Of a DNA stretch of 64,000 bases, positions 25,087-33,381 are shown in pieces. Both the position numbers and the translations under genes were made by a program. The stretch is from Elstera sp043721315 (lineage in GTDB: Bacteria; Pseudomonadota; Alphaproteobacteria; Elsterales; Elsteraceae), in assembly GCA_043721315.1 (NCBI GenBank), contig JAYSQZ010000019.1, positions 124,001 through 188,000 of the forward strand, given 5' to 3'. Numbering within the stretch: the stretch's first letter is position 1; every line of letters begins with the position of its first letter. The notes beneath the pieces were generated by a model. The model was not told the origin of the DNA and searched no databases. It saw only the letters and a program-made list of their open reading frames with translations.

Positions 25087-25116
25087 ATCGACTTCTGCAT
25101 GAACGGGAAAAATAAC

Positions 25117-25407
25117 ATGATCGGACAACTAGCGTCGTGGGGGGGCAGCATCGCGCTGCGGATTCCTGCGGCCTACGCATCTGAACTAGGGGCGCGCGCG
25201 GGTCAGTCGGTTAATTTGACCGTTGACAGTGGAGCACTCATAGTTCGGATTCTGCTCGAACAGAAAAAATACCGACTTGAAGATTTACTCGCTGGTATTA
25301 CCGACGATAATAAACACGCAGAAGTCGACCTTGGTCCACTCTATGGTAAGGAATTAATTAGCGATGAATACTCAGAGCACACATCCCAAAGCGGGGGATG
25401 TTATTAA
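25117..25407 (+). CDS. mazE: MazE-type (AbrB-fold) antitoxin
   Basis: 96 residues. The N-terminal MIGQLASWGGSIALRIPAAY followed by SVNLTVDSGALIVRI is a swapped-hairpin AbrB/MazE DNA-binding domain. The C-terminal half is acidic and probably disordered, wrapping the toxin. Starts at 25042 and 25099 are open but less likely: MazE proteins begin right before the QLxxWGxS strand and the promoter is at 25052-25080. It overlaps the toxin gene by 44 bases, longer than usual. Confidence 0.85.
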   Translation: MIGQLASWGGSIALRIPAAYASELGARAGQSVNLTVDSGALIVRILLEQKKYRLEDLLAGITDDNKHAEVDLGPLYGKELISDEYSEHTSQSGGCY

Positions 25408-25708
25408 AATTAATTTTAGCCCTCAACACGGACATGAGCAAGCTGGCTTTCGGCCCGCGTTGGTCGTTTCAGTGGATGCGTATAACACAAAAGCGGGGCT
25501 GGCGGTCGTTTGCCCCATCACGCGGAGTCGGAAGGGTTATCCGTTCGAGGTTGAACTGCCGCCCGGCTTACTAGTCATGGGCGTTATCCTCGCCGACCAG
25601 GTTCGGAGTATCGATTACGCCGCGCGTGATTTTCAACTTCTTTGCTCGGTTCCTGAGGAGGTGCTGGACGAAGTTCGAGCCAAAATAGCCGCTCTCCTGG
25701 CTCTTTAG
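25364..25708 (+). CDS. mazF: MazF/PemK-type mRNA interferase toxin
   Basis: 114 residues, standard size. The SH3-like barrel signatures are GDVIKINFSPQHGHEQAGFR, RPALVVSVDAYN, VVCPITRSRKGYPFEVELP and GVILADQVRSIDY, containing the conserved Arg and Thr of the catalytic groove. It would cut mRNA at short sequence motifs when MazE is lost. It lies in the same operon as the antitoxin, and a strong terminator follows. Confidence 0.92.
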   Translation: MNTQSTHPKAGDVIKINFSPQHGHEQAGFRPALVVSVDAYNTKAGLAVVCPITRSRKGYPFEVELPPGLLVMGVILADQVRSIDYAARDFQLLCSVPEEVLDEVRAKIAALLAL

Positions 25709-25734
25709 GTGGTTAATTAGTTTTCAAAATAAAA

Positions 25735-25770
25735 GCGGCCCGCTCTTCCAAGCGGGCCGCAGTTTTTTTA
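25735..25770. terminator. Bidirectional intrinsic terminator between mazF and acnA
   Basis: A ten-base perfect stem, GCGGCCCGCT (25735-25744) with AGCGGGCCGC (25751-25760) and a six-base loop, is flanked by AAAATAAAA on the left and TTTTTTT on the right. It can therefore end transcripts from both convergent genes. Confidence 0.9.
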
Positions 25771-25786
25771 CGCTAAAACGCTTTCC

Positions 25787-28459
25787 TTACGACGCCAAAC
25801 TCCGCAGCACATACGGCAGAATCCCGCCGTGGCGGTAGTATTCGACCTCATCGAGCGTATCAATACGGCTCAGAACCTGGATCACTTCCACCGTGCCATT
25901 GGCGCGGGTGAGGGTGAGGGTTAGGTCTTGGCGCGGCTTTAGGCCGGCTTCGACGCCGGTGATGTCGAAGGTTTCGGTGCCATCGAGGCCCAGGGTTTGC
26001 CGGGTCATGCCGTCCTTAAACTGAAGCGGCAGAATGCCCATGCCAACCAGGTTAGAGCGGTGAATACGCTCGAAGCTCTCGGCGATAACGGCTTTCACGC
26101 CCAACAACAGCGTGCCCTTCGCCGCCCAGTCGCGGCTGGACCCCGTGCCATATTCCTTACCCGCAACGATTACCAGCGGCGTGCCTTCGGCCTTATACTT
26201 CTGCGCCGCATCGTAGATGAACATGGCCTCGCCCGTCGGCTGGAAAACGGTTACGCCGCCGCTGGTGCCGGGGGCCATTTCGTTCTTCAGGCGGATATTG
26301 GCAAACGTGCCGCGCATCATGATTTCGTGATTGCCCCGGCGCGCGCCGTAGCTGTTGAAATCGAGCGGGCGAACTTGATGCTCCAGCAGATACGCGCCGC
26401 CAGGGCTGTCTTGCTTAATCGAGCCTGCCGGGGAGATATGATCGGTCGTGATCGAATCGCCCAACAGTGCCAGCGGACGCGCCTTATGAATGTCCGAAAC
26501 CGCGCTAGGCTCCTTGGCCATACCAACGAAATAGGGCGGGTTCTGCACATAAGTGCTGCCGTTGTCCCACACATAGGTTTCGCCCGTGGTGGTCTCGATC
26601 GCACGCCACTCGTCCGGCCCGTGGAAGACGTTGCCGTAGCGGGCTTTGAACATGTCCGAGGTTAGGCTGGCCTCAAGCGCCGTTTGAATTTCGGCATTCG
26701 ACGGCCAAATATCCTTGAGATACACAGGCTTGCCATCTTTGCCCGTGCCAAGCGAATCGGTTGCCACGTTCAGCGTCATCGTGCCCGCCAAGGCATAGGC
26801 GACAACCAGCGGCGGCGAGGCGAGGTAGTTGGCCTTTACGTGCGGGCTGATGCGGCCTTCAAAGTTGCGGTTACCCGACAGCACAGCGGCAACGGTAAGA
26901 TCGCCTTTTTCCACCGCTGCCGCAATCGGATCGGCCAGCGGGCCGGAATTACCAATACAGGTGGTGCAGCCATAACCAACCAGATTGAAGCCGAGCTGAT
27001 CGAGATACGGTGTTAGCCCGGCTTTATTGAGATAGTCGGTCACGACTTGGGAGCCGGGGGCGAGGGAGGATTTCACCCAAGGTTTACGCTCCAGCCCCAG
27101 TTCAATCGCCTTCTTCGCCAGCAAGCCTGCCGCAATCATCACGCTTGGGTTGGACGTATTGGTGCAAGAGGTAATGGCGGTAATCACCACATCACCATCG
27201 GTGAGGTCGTAGTTGGCGCCTTCCACCGCCACTTTGCGCGGCGCGGGAACGCCCGCATCGGCAAGGGTCTTGCTGAAGCTCACGTCCGCATCGCTCAACA
27301 TTACCCGGTCTTGCGGGCGCTTCGGGCCAGCCATCGAGGGCAGCACGGCGGCCAGATCAAGCTCCAGCGTGTTGGTGAACACCGGGTCCGGCGTGCTGGC
27401 ATCGCGCCACAGCCCTTGCGCCTTGGCATAGGCTTCCACCAGCTTCACGCGGGCAGGGTCGCGGCCCGTGAAGCTGAGGTAGCGAATGGTTTCGGCATCA
27501 ATGGGAAAGAAGCCGCAGGTGGCCCCATATTCCGGGGCCATATTCGCAATCGTGGCACGATCGGCCAGCGACAGAGTATCGAGGCCCGATCCGTAGAATT
27601 CCACGAATTTGCCGACCACGCCGAGCTTGCGGAGCATCTGCGTCACGGTCAGCACCAAATCGGTCGCGGTTGCGCCTTCGGGCAGTTTGCCGATGAGTTT
27701 GAAGCCAACGACATCGGGCACCAGCATCGACACCGGTTGGCCCAGCATCGCCGCTTCCGCTTCGATCCCGCCGACGCCCCAGCCGAGCACGGCCAAGCCG
27801 TTGACCATCGTCGTGTGCGAATCGGTGCCGACACAGGTGTCTGGGTAGGCGACGGTTTTGCCGTCTTCGGTATTCGTCCAGACCACTTGCGCGAGATACT
27901 CGACGTTCACCTGATGGCAAATGCCGGTGCCGGGCGGCACAACGCGGAAGTTGTTGAAGGCCGATTGGCCCCAGCGCAGAAACGCATAGCGTTCGTGATT
28001 GCGCTCGAACTCCAGCTTCACGTTATCGTCGAACGATTGCGCGGTGCCAAAATGATCGACCATAACCGAGTGATCAATCACCAGATCGACCGGGGAGAGC
28101 GGGTTGATCTTTTGCGGATCGCCGCCGAGGGCCACCATCGCATCGCGCATCGCGGCCAGATCGACCACGGCAGGCACGCCGGTAAAATCCTGCATCAGCA
28201 CGCGGGCCGGGCGGTAGGCGATTTCCTTTTCCTCGCCGGACGGCTGCCAATCGGCCAGCGACTTTACGTCGGCAACCGAAACCGTGCGCTCGTCTTGATA
28301 GCGCAGCAGGTTTTCCAGCAGCACTTTCAGCGACATCGGCAAGCGCGTCACCTGAGTGTGCCCGGCTTCTACCAGGGCGGCGAGGCTGAAATAATCATAA
28401 GAAACGCCGTCCACGGTAAGCGTGCGACGGGTTTTGAGCGTGTCGATTCCGACGGTCAC
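25787..28459 (-). CDS. acnA: Aconitate hydratase A
   Basis: 890 residues from GTG 28459 (CGGAGAAA upstream); the open frame to 28501 adds an unconserved extension. The [4Fe-4S] enzyme interconverts citrate and isocitrate in the TCA cycle. Visible landmarks: CVGTDSHTTMVNGLAVLGWG, VVITAITSCTNTSNPSVM (first Cys), VGYGCTTCIGNSGPL (other two Cys), SGNRNFEGRISPHVKANYLA, LGDSITTDHISPAG and GKEYGTGSSRDWAAKG. It stands alone as a transcription unit, ending at the shared terminator. Confidence 0.97.
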   Translation of the reverse strand: MTVGIDTLKTRRTLTVDGVSYDYFSLAALVEAGHTQVTRLPMSLKVLLENLLRYQDERTVSVADVKSLADWQPSGEEKEIAYRPARVLMQDFTGVPAVVDLAAMRDAMVALGGDPQKINPLSPVDLVIDHSVMVDHFGTAQSFDDNVKLEFERNHERYAFLRWGQSAFNNFRVVPPGTGICHQVNVEYLAQVVWTNTEDGKTVAYPDTCVGTDSHTTMVNGLAVLGWGVGGIEAEAAMLGQPVSMLVPDVVGFKLIGKLPEGATATDLVLTVTQMLRKLGVVGKFVEFYGSGLDTLSLADRATIANMAPEYGATCGFFPIDAETIRYLSFTGRDPARVKLVEAYAKAQGLWRDASTPDPVFTNTLELDLAAVLPSMAGPKRPQDRVMLSDADVSFSKTLADAGVPAPRKVAVEGANYDLTDGDVVITAITSCTNTSNPSVMIAAGLLAKKAIELGLERKPWVKSSLAPGSQVVTDYLNKAGLTPYLDQLGFNLVGYGCTTCIGNSGPLADPIAAAVEKGDLTVAAVLSGNRNFEGRISPHVKANYLASPPLVVAYALAGTMTLNVATDSLGTGKDGKPVYLKDIWPSNAEIQTALEASLTSDMFKARYGNVFHGPDEWRAIETTTGETYVWDNGSTYVQNPPYFVGMAKEPSAVSDIHKARPLALLGDSITTDHISPAGSIKQDSPGGAYLLEHQVRPLDFNSYGARRGNHEIMMRGTFANIRLKNEMAPGTSGGVTVFQPTGEAMFIYDAAQKYKAEGTPLVIVAGKEYGTGSSRDWAAKGTLLLGVKAVIAESFERIHRSNLVGMGILPLQFKDGMTRQTLGLDGTETFDITGVEAGLKPRQDLTLTLTRANGTVEVIQVLSRIDTLDEVEYYRHGGILPYVLRSLAS

Positions 28460-28567
28460 GGGATTTCTCCGTATTAGTTGCGGGGGTTCAGATGAACCCA
28501 ACCCTTCCGAAGCGCGAGTGTACGCCGGATTGATGACAGAACAAGACGGAAGAACTGAGGAAGATCC

Positions 28568-29770
28568 CTAGTTTTTCTTATGAAACCGCTGACCGCGCCA
28601 CGCCAGTGCAGCCGCACCACTCGCGAGCATCAACAATCCCGCACCCAGGGCAAAAATCAGATCATAGGTCTGGGTTGCCGCGAATAAAAACGCGAACCCT
28701 TGGCCGGCAAGCGCTTGGAAGGCCGAAAAAATCAAGGTGAGCTTCCGCCATGCCGCTCGATGCGCCTCTACCCCCACCAATTCTAGGGCAACGCCGGAGG
28801 TGAGCATGGCGGCACCAGGGGTTGCAGCCCCAACGATGAGGCTGGACATCACGAGCGCAGGGATCGAAGACGAGAACAGCGGCAGCGCCACCGCCAGGGC
28901 TTTGGCCAGCAGCATCAGCGTTAAGGCCGCCCCGAAGCCAATCTTATCAGCCAAACGCCCGAGCAGTAGCACGCCCAAAGCCGCGCCAACGCCGAACATC
29001 ACCCAAAAATACCCACCGACTGAAACGCCATGCCCTAGGCCGCGCGCGATATAATCGACCCAAAAGACCGTGTGGGGAATAAAGCCCATCGCGTCCCCAG
29101 CGTAGGCTGCCGCAAGGCCGATCAACGGCAGTGTCCAGCGCGGCCCCGGCCCGCTTGGGGGCGCTACCCCCTCTGGCGTCTTCGGCCAACCGTGCCATGC
29201 CGGAATCCACAGCAGCAGCGCCAGAACCGATAGGCCCAACCACGCCGCGACCATATCTATCCGCGCCAACCACGGCACTAAGGTTCCGGCACAGATAATC
29301 CCAACCCCGATGCCGCAGAACACCAGCCCGCCAATCGTACCGCGCCGAGGGATCGGCACCTGACTGAGCAAGGCGGGCGGCGCGAGAATAAGAATCAGCG
29401 CCCCGGAAATTCCGGTCAGCAACCGCCACGGCGCGAGCCAGATGAGTCCCCAGTTTGGCCCCCCGTTTGCCCCCAAGTCGGGAATGCCCGCCAGCGTCGC
29501 CAGCACCACCGCGCCGACCGAGGCGCGCAACACGAAACCAACGCCGAAACGATCCGCCAGCCGCAGCGCCATCAACGCGCCAATGAAATAGCCGATAAGG
29601 TTCGCCGCGCTCAACCAAACAGCCTGCGGGCCGGTGAACAGACCGGCGGCAACCAAGGCGGGAATGAGCGGCGCAAACGCAAACCGCCCAATGCCGTGGC
29701 CGACGATCAACGCCGCCATGCCGGGCAGAGCTTGCCGAAAAGCGGAGGGGGAGGGGACGGAAGCCGTCAT
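28568..29770 (-). CDS. YbfB/YjiJ family MFS transporter
   Basis: 400 residues with twelve hydrophobic segments. The YbfB/YjiJ hallmark is near the N-terminus: GHGIGRFAFAPLIPALV, then LSAANLIGYFIGALMALRLA. MFS motif A-like LLGRLADKIGFG lies in the second half (around residue 270). Transport substrate is unknown for the family. The start at 29770 is the only sensible ATG before the first helix. It is downstream of the 84-residue gene on the same strand, separated by about 50 bases, so they could be co-transcribed. Confidence 0.88.
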   Translation of the reverse strand: MTASVPSPSAFRQALPGMAALIVGHGIGRFAFAPLIPALVAAGLFTGPQAVWLSAANLIGYFIGALMALRLADRFGVGFVLRASVGAVVLATLAGIPDLGANGGPNWGLIWLAPWRLLTGISGALILILAPPALLSQVPIPRRGTIGGLVFCGIGVGIICAGTLVPWLARIDMVAAWLGLSVLALLLWIPAWHGWPKTPEGVAPPSGPGPRWTLPLIGLAAAYAGDAMGFIPHTVFWVDYIARGLGHGVSVGGYFWVMFGVGAALGVLLLGRLADKIGFGAALTLMLLAKALAVALPLFSSSIPALVMSSLIVGAATPGAAMLTSGVALELVGVEAHRAAWRKLTLIFSAFQALAGQGFAFLFAATQTYDLIFALGAGLLMLASGAAALAWRGQRFHKKN

Positions 29771-29821
29771 ACCAGCTTGGAGGCGCGCGGGCGGGCGCGA
29801 CGCTTAGCCTAAAACTGCTGG

Positions 29822-30076
29822 TTACGCATCGTCCCGTTCGATTTTTTCCAGAAACCGCGCGGCGCGCGTGAGCGCTTCTTGAAAATGCACCGTGCGAACC
29901 GGGGCCGCAACAGTGGAGCGCGCGTGCATCAGCAAATAACCCAGTTGATGCTTCATCATATCGGCATTTTCCAAATGACGCGCTAAGGTCATCATGTAAT
30001 CATAGAGTTCCTGGTCCTGATGCTTCTCATATACCGCCGACGCCTTGGTATAGAGTTCTTCGAGCGCCTTGTTCAT
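29822..30076 (-). CDS. Small hypothetical helical protein (84 aa)
   Basis: 84 residues, nearly all predicted helix: MNKALEELYTKASAVYEK, YDYMMTLARHLENADMMKHQ, then VHFQEALTRAARFLEKIERD. There is no signal or membrane segment. The upstream GGGAGGGTAAC before the ATG is a good ribosome site. The family is not recognised. It lies 51 bases upstream of the MFS gene on the same strand. Confidence 0.65.
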   Translation of the reverse strand: MNKALEELYTKASAVYEKHQDQELYDYMMTLARHLENADMMKHQLGYLLMHARSTVAAPVRTVHFQEALTRAARFLEKIERDDA

Positions 30077-30311
30077 TTTTGTTACCCTCCCGCGTGTACC
30101 GGCTCACGATCTTGGCATATATCGTCCGGCTTAAATTCGTGCCCGCTTGTGCGGCGCAACACAAAAACCCTGCCGCAATCCCACCCCCCTGGCAAGGGGG
30201 TTTGGCGCGCACGGGGGCCTTTCCGCATAGCGACCTTCTTACTCCGTATGACGCGAATAATACCGGGCGGTGGGATAGAAAAACGCCGCAACCCTTGCTA
30301 GGGTTCATTCT
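30077..30311. other. Divergent intergenic region, no gene seen
   Basis: About 235 bases between the 84-residue gene and the L,D-transpeptidase. It holds two small inverted repeats, CCCCCTGGCAAGGGGG near 30185-30200 and AACCCTTGCTAGGGTT near 30289-30305, the latter ending just before the transpeptidase ATG. Promoters for both genes should lie here, but no consensus stands out. Confidence 0.4.
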
Positions 30312-31220
30312 ATGAGCGGAGGATTAAGTCTGATCGTTGGGGGATTGTGGGCGCTGGCCATAACGGTAGGCGCGACCAGCCTTGGCCTTATTATTGCCGA
30401 CCGCGAAGGCTTGCTTGGCGCAACCCCGCCGCTCTCGGTTTCAGCTCTTCCCGACTTGGTCCTGCCCGACTTTACGATCCCGGCGCTACCGCTGCCGGAG
30501 GGCGAACCGCTGTTTCCACTGGCTTTAGCAGCCTTGCCGCCCGTCGTGATTCCCCTGGAGTTTGGCCCCTCCCCGAGCCGGGTTCTGCCAACCCCCATAC
30601 CCGTGCCGGAACCACTCCAGCCGCGCGCCGCTGCCCCAAACCCAAACCCGAACCCGAACCCTAAACCCGCCCCGCCGAAACCCGAAAAGCCGAACGCCCC
30701 GCAGCCGAAGTCGGAACCCGCCGCCGTCCTTATCCCCAAAGCTCTGCCCGAGCCGAGCGCGCTGGGGGAGGCTATTCTGATTTCGGTGGCAGATCGCAAA
30801 CTGCGCGTTTTGCTCGCCGATGGCAGCAGCCGCAGTTTTCCCATCGCCGTGGGCCGGTCGCGCGATCTCATTCCCATCGGCACGACGGAAGTGCTGCGAA
30901 AACGCCGCAATCCCACGTGGGTGCCGACGCCGGAAATGCGCCGACGCGACCCGAAACTGCCCGTCTCCGTCCCCCCCGGCCCGCGCAATCCGATGGGGCT
31001 ATATGCACTCGATTTAGGCTGGACCTATTACCGTATCCACGGCACCAACGAGCCGCAGTCGATTGGCCGCGCCGCGTCCTCCGGCTGTTTTCGCATGTTG
31101 CCGAAGGACATTGAAGCCGTGTTCAAGCTGATTGATGTCGGCACGAAAGTAACCGTGATCGAGGGCCGCTTGCCGAAACTGCCCGATCTCGTGCTCCCGT
31201 CCGAAACCAAGGCGCTTTAA
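30312..31220 (+). CDS. L,D-transpeptidase (YkuD) with proline-rich linker
   Basis: 302 residues. One N-terminal membrane segment (LIVGGLWALAITVGATSLGL) anchors it to the inner membrane facing the periplasm. Residues 45-150 are Pro-rich, including four Asn-Pro steps (PNPNPNPNPKP) that probably span the periplasm. The YkuD domain follows: ISVADRKLRVLLADGSSRSF, then catalytic YYRIHGTNEPQSIGR and AASSGCFRMLPKD, with His and Cys in place. Such enzymes make 3-3 peptidoglycan cross-links or attach lipoproteins. GGAGGA lies just after, not before, the ATG, so initiation is unusual. Confidence 0.9.
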   Translation: MSGGLSLIVGGLWALAITVGATSLGLIIADREGLLGATPPLSVSALPDLVLPDFTIPALPLPEGEPLFPLALAALPPVVIPLEFGPSPSRVLPTPIPVPEPLQPRAAAPNPNPNPNPKPAPPKPEKPNAPQPKSEPAAVLIPKALPEPSALGEAILISVADRKLRVLLADGSSRSFPIAVGRSRDLIPIGTTEVLRKRRNPTWVPTPEMRRRDPKLPVSVPPGPRNPMGLYALDLGWTYYRIHGTNEPQSIGRAASSGCFRMLPKDIEAVFKLIDVGTKVTVIEGRLPKLPDLVLPSETKAL

Positions 31221-31642
31221 GCCGAGGTCAGGAGCAGACTCGTTTCGCTGTTCAACACCCCGTCGATCTCGCGCACCTGTCGCAGTACCCGGTCGAAATC
31301 GGCCAGCGATTGAGCGCGGAGATCTGCCACCAGATCCCAGTGGCCGTTGGTTGTGTGCAGGGCGTAGAGTTCGGGCAGGCCGCGCAGGTTTTTGATAACG
31401 GCGCTGGTCGATTTGCCCGCGACTTCAATCATCATTACCGCATGAATGACATTGCTGGCGTGCTCCGCCCGGACACGGACGGTAAAACCCAAAATCGTAC
31501 CGCTTTCCACCAACCGGTCCAGGCGCTTTTGCACTGTGTTGCGCGACAGGCCCAGCATCGCCGCGAGTTTCGCCACAGGCGCACGGGCATCGGCCTGAAG
31601 GGCGGCAATCAGGCGGCGGTCGAGATCGTCGAAGAGCGGCAT
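31217..31642 (-). CDS. Lrp/AsnC family transcriptional regulator
   Basis: 141 residues. The N-terminal HTH is LDRRLIAALQADARAPVAKL, AAMLGLSRNTVQKRLDRL, and the C-terminal RAM effector domain is HAVMMIEVAGKSTSAVIKNL through GHWDLVADLRAQSLADFDRV. Such regulators sense amino acids. It is divergent from ctlX with 144 bases between, which suggests it controls the citrulline/arginine hydrolase. Its stop overlaps the transpeptidase end by 4 bases. Confidence 0.92.
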   Translation of the reverse strand: MPLFDDLDRRLIAALQADARAPVAKLAAMLGLSRNTVQKRLDRLVESGTILGFTVRVRAEHASNVIHAVMMIEVAGKSTSAVIKNLRGLPELYALHTTNGHWDLVADLRAQSLADFDRVLRQVREIDGVLNSETSLLLTSA

Positions 31643-31786
31643 ATGTTATTTGTCGCGTGCATTTTGCTGAAGAACAAGAGGCATAATGCGTCATTCTTCC
31701 AATCATCATCATCAACTTGCACATTGTGCGCGAGCGGCCAGAGTCCTTAGCCTAAAGCTCTCTTCCTCAGCCCCGGACGCGCCACC

Positions 31787-32728
31787 ATGCTTAGCCCCCA
31801 ATCGCCCCAAGCCGTCGTGATGATTCGCCCGCATCACTTTACCCCGAACCCAGAGACGGCGGCAGATAACGCCTTTCAGGCCAGCCACGGTTTCGGCCTG
31901 GCGGCAGCGGTGGCCGCCGCCGCCTACCGCGAGGTTTCGGCGGTAGCCGAAACCCTCTCCCGCGCCGGAATAACGGTGCATCTGTTTGAAGATACCGGCA
32001 CGCAAACACCCGATTCAGTGTTTCCGAACAACTGGTTTTCCACGCACGCCGGGGGGCATGTGGCGGTTTATCCAATGTTCGCCGCCAACCGCCGGGCCGA
32101 GCGCCGCTGGGATATTCTTGAGATGCTGAAGCGCGAATACCGGGTTCAGGACGTGATAGATTATTCGGGGCTGGAGGCCGATAGCGTGTTCTTGGAAGGC
32201 ACTGGCGCAATGGTGCTCGACCATATCGACCACGTCGCCTATGCCGTTCGCTCGCACCGGATGACGCCGGTCATGCTGGAGCGTTTCTGCACTCATTTCC
32301 GCTACGAGCCGATTTCCTTCGAGGCGGTGGACCCGAACGGCACGCCGATTTATCACACCAATGTGCTCATGAGCATTGGTACTGATTTGGCCTTGGTCGG
32401 GCTGGAGATGATCCCCGATGCGACCCGGCGGGATGAAATCGCGACGCGGCTAACGGCAGGTGGGCGCACGCTGGTAGCGCTGAGTGCGGCGCAGATCAGC
32501 GATTTCGCCGGTAATGCGTTGGAGCTTCAAACCCCGGACGGCTTGGTTCTCGCCCTCTCCGCCCGCGCCCTCGGCAGTCTCAGCGCCAGCCAGAAGCAAC
32601 AGATCGAAACGAGAGCTAGGCTGCTGCCGCTGACGATCCCGACCATCGAGCAGGCGGGCGGATCGGTGCGCTGCATGTTGGCGGGCATTCACCTGGCCAA
32701 ACGCCCGGCCCTGCCCCCGGTTAGTTAG
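31787..32728 (+). CDS. ctlX: CtlX-type arginine deiminase-related hydrolase (citrulline utilisation)
   Basis: 313 residues of the guanidino-group-modifying (amidinotransferase/arginine deiminase) fold. Signatures: VVMIRPHHFTPNPETAADNAFQ (PHHFTPNPETAADNAFQ), DSVFPNNWFSTHAGGHVAVY, YPMFAANRRAERR, FLEGTGAMVLDHIDHVAY (catalytic Glu/Asp region), HTNVLMSIGTDLALV (His) and a C-terminal GGSVRCMLAGIHL with the nucleophilic Cys. CtlX proteins are linked to citrulline use in proteobacteria. The adjacent divergent Lrp regulator supports amino-acid-responsive control. The precise substrate is inferred. Confidence 0.88.
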   Translation: MLSPQSPQAVVMIRPHHFTPNPETAADNAFQASHGFGLAAAVAAAAYREVSAVAETLSRAGITVHLFEDTGTQTPDSVFPNNWFSTHAGGHVAVYPMFAANRRAERRWDILEMLKREYRVQDVIDYSGLEADSVFLEGTGAMVLDHIDHVAYAVRSHRMTPVMLERFCTHFRYEPISFEAVDPNGTPIYHTNVLMSIGTDLALVGLEMIPDATRRDEIATRLTAGGRTLVALSAAQISDFAGNALELQTPDGLVLALSARALGSLSASQKQQIETRARLLPLTIPTIEQAGGSVRCMLAGIHLAKRPALPPVS

Positions 32729-32904
32729 GCGATCCGTGCGGGCTATGCCTTGATGCTGATGGATGCAGTGGCGGCATCGGGCAGTTCATGCCGTCCAGTA
32801 TGATTGTTCGGAGAATAGAATCGCAGCCCATATCAACGCTATTCCCCCCAGATTGCCCAACCTTTATGCTTATTTTAGAAAATCGGGCGTAGGGTGATTG
32901 GGTT

Positions 32905-33213
32905 ATGGCAAGTTTCTGGCACCGATTGGTGAGTTTTTTCATGATTGAGGAACGGGTCGCCGTTGCGAAGCCCCGTGCCGTCAATAACTGCGCTGCGTGC
33001 CGCTTTTGGGTTTCGCCCGACAAAATCACGAGCCGTGAAGTGCCCTCAACCCGCGCGATTCAATGGGCGAAGGACAATGGCTATGGTCGCTGCACAGTGA
33101 AAGCTAGCTCGGATCAAGACCGCAAACGCGGCGAAACCAAGCGCTTTACGATATCGACCGATGGCTGCGGCCAATATGCCAAGCGTCCAGAAACCGCCCT
33201 ACCCTCCCGTTAA
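32905..33213 (+). CDS. Small Cys-containing hypothetical protein (102 aa)
   Basis: 102 residues from ATG 32905 (a start at 32944 would remove an amphipathic lead). Four Cys occur as CAACRFW near residue 32, CTVK near 64 and CGQY near 88, a spacing that could bind zinc or an Fe-S centre. The rest is basic and hydrophilic. It resembles short cysteine-bearing alphaproteobacterial proteins of unknown role. The next gene, degP, starts 170 bases downstream. Confidence 0.6.
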   Translation: MASFWHRLVSFFMIEERVAVAKPRAVNNCAACRFWVSPDKITSREVPSTRAIQWAKDNGYGRCTVKASSDQDRKRGETKRFTISTDGCGQYAKRPETALPSR

Positions 33214-33381
33214 GAGTCTGAGTTTGAATAACTGTTGCCGTATCACAACAGCCGAAATTCAGCCATGATCGAGCGTAATAGTTCCCACGGTAGCGCGCGC
33301 GGGCTTTATCTAGGGCACTCGCCGCCCCATCTCCCTGTCAACGCGCCTTTTCGATGCAACGACAAACAACGGTTCCGAGCC

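Noticed and set aside
27047..28477. 476-codon open frame on the + strand
   Set aside because: It lies antisense to acnA, whose product is fully conserved; the frame is His/Arg/Gly-rich, the normal shadow of a GC-rich gene.
30281..30306. AACG-N17-GTTCA considered as a third EcfG promoter (minus strand)
   Set aside because: The -35 reads TGAAC, not GGAAC, and it lies over 200 bases from the gene.
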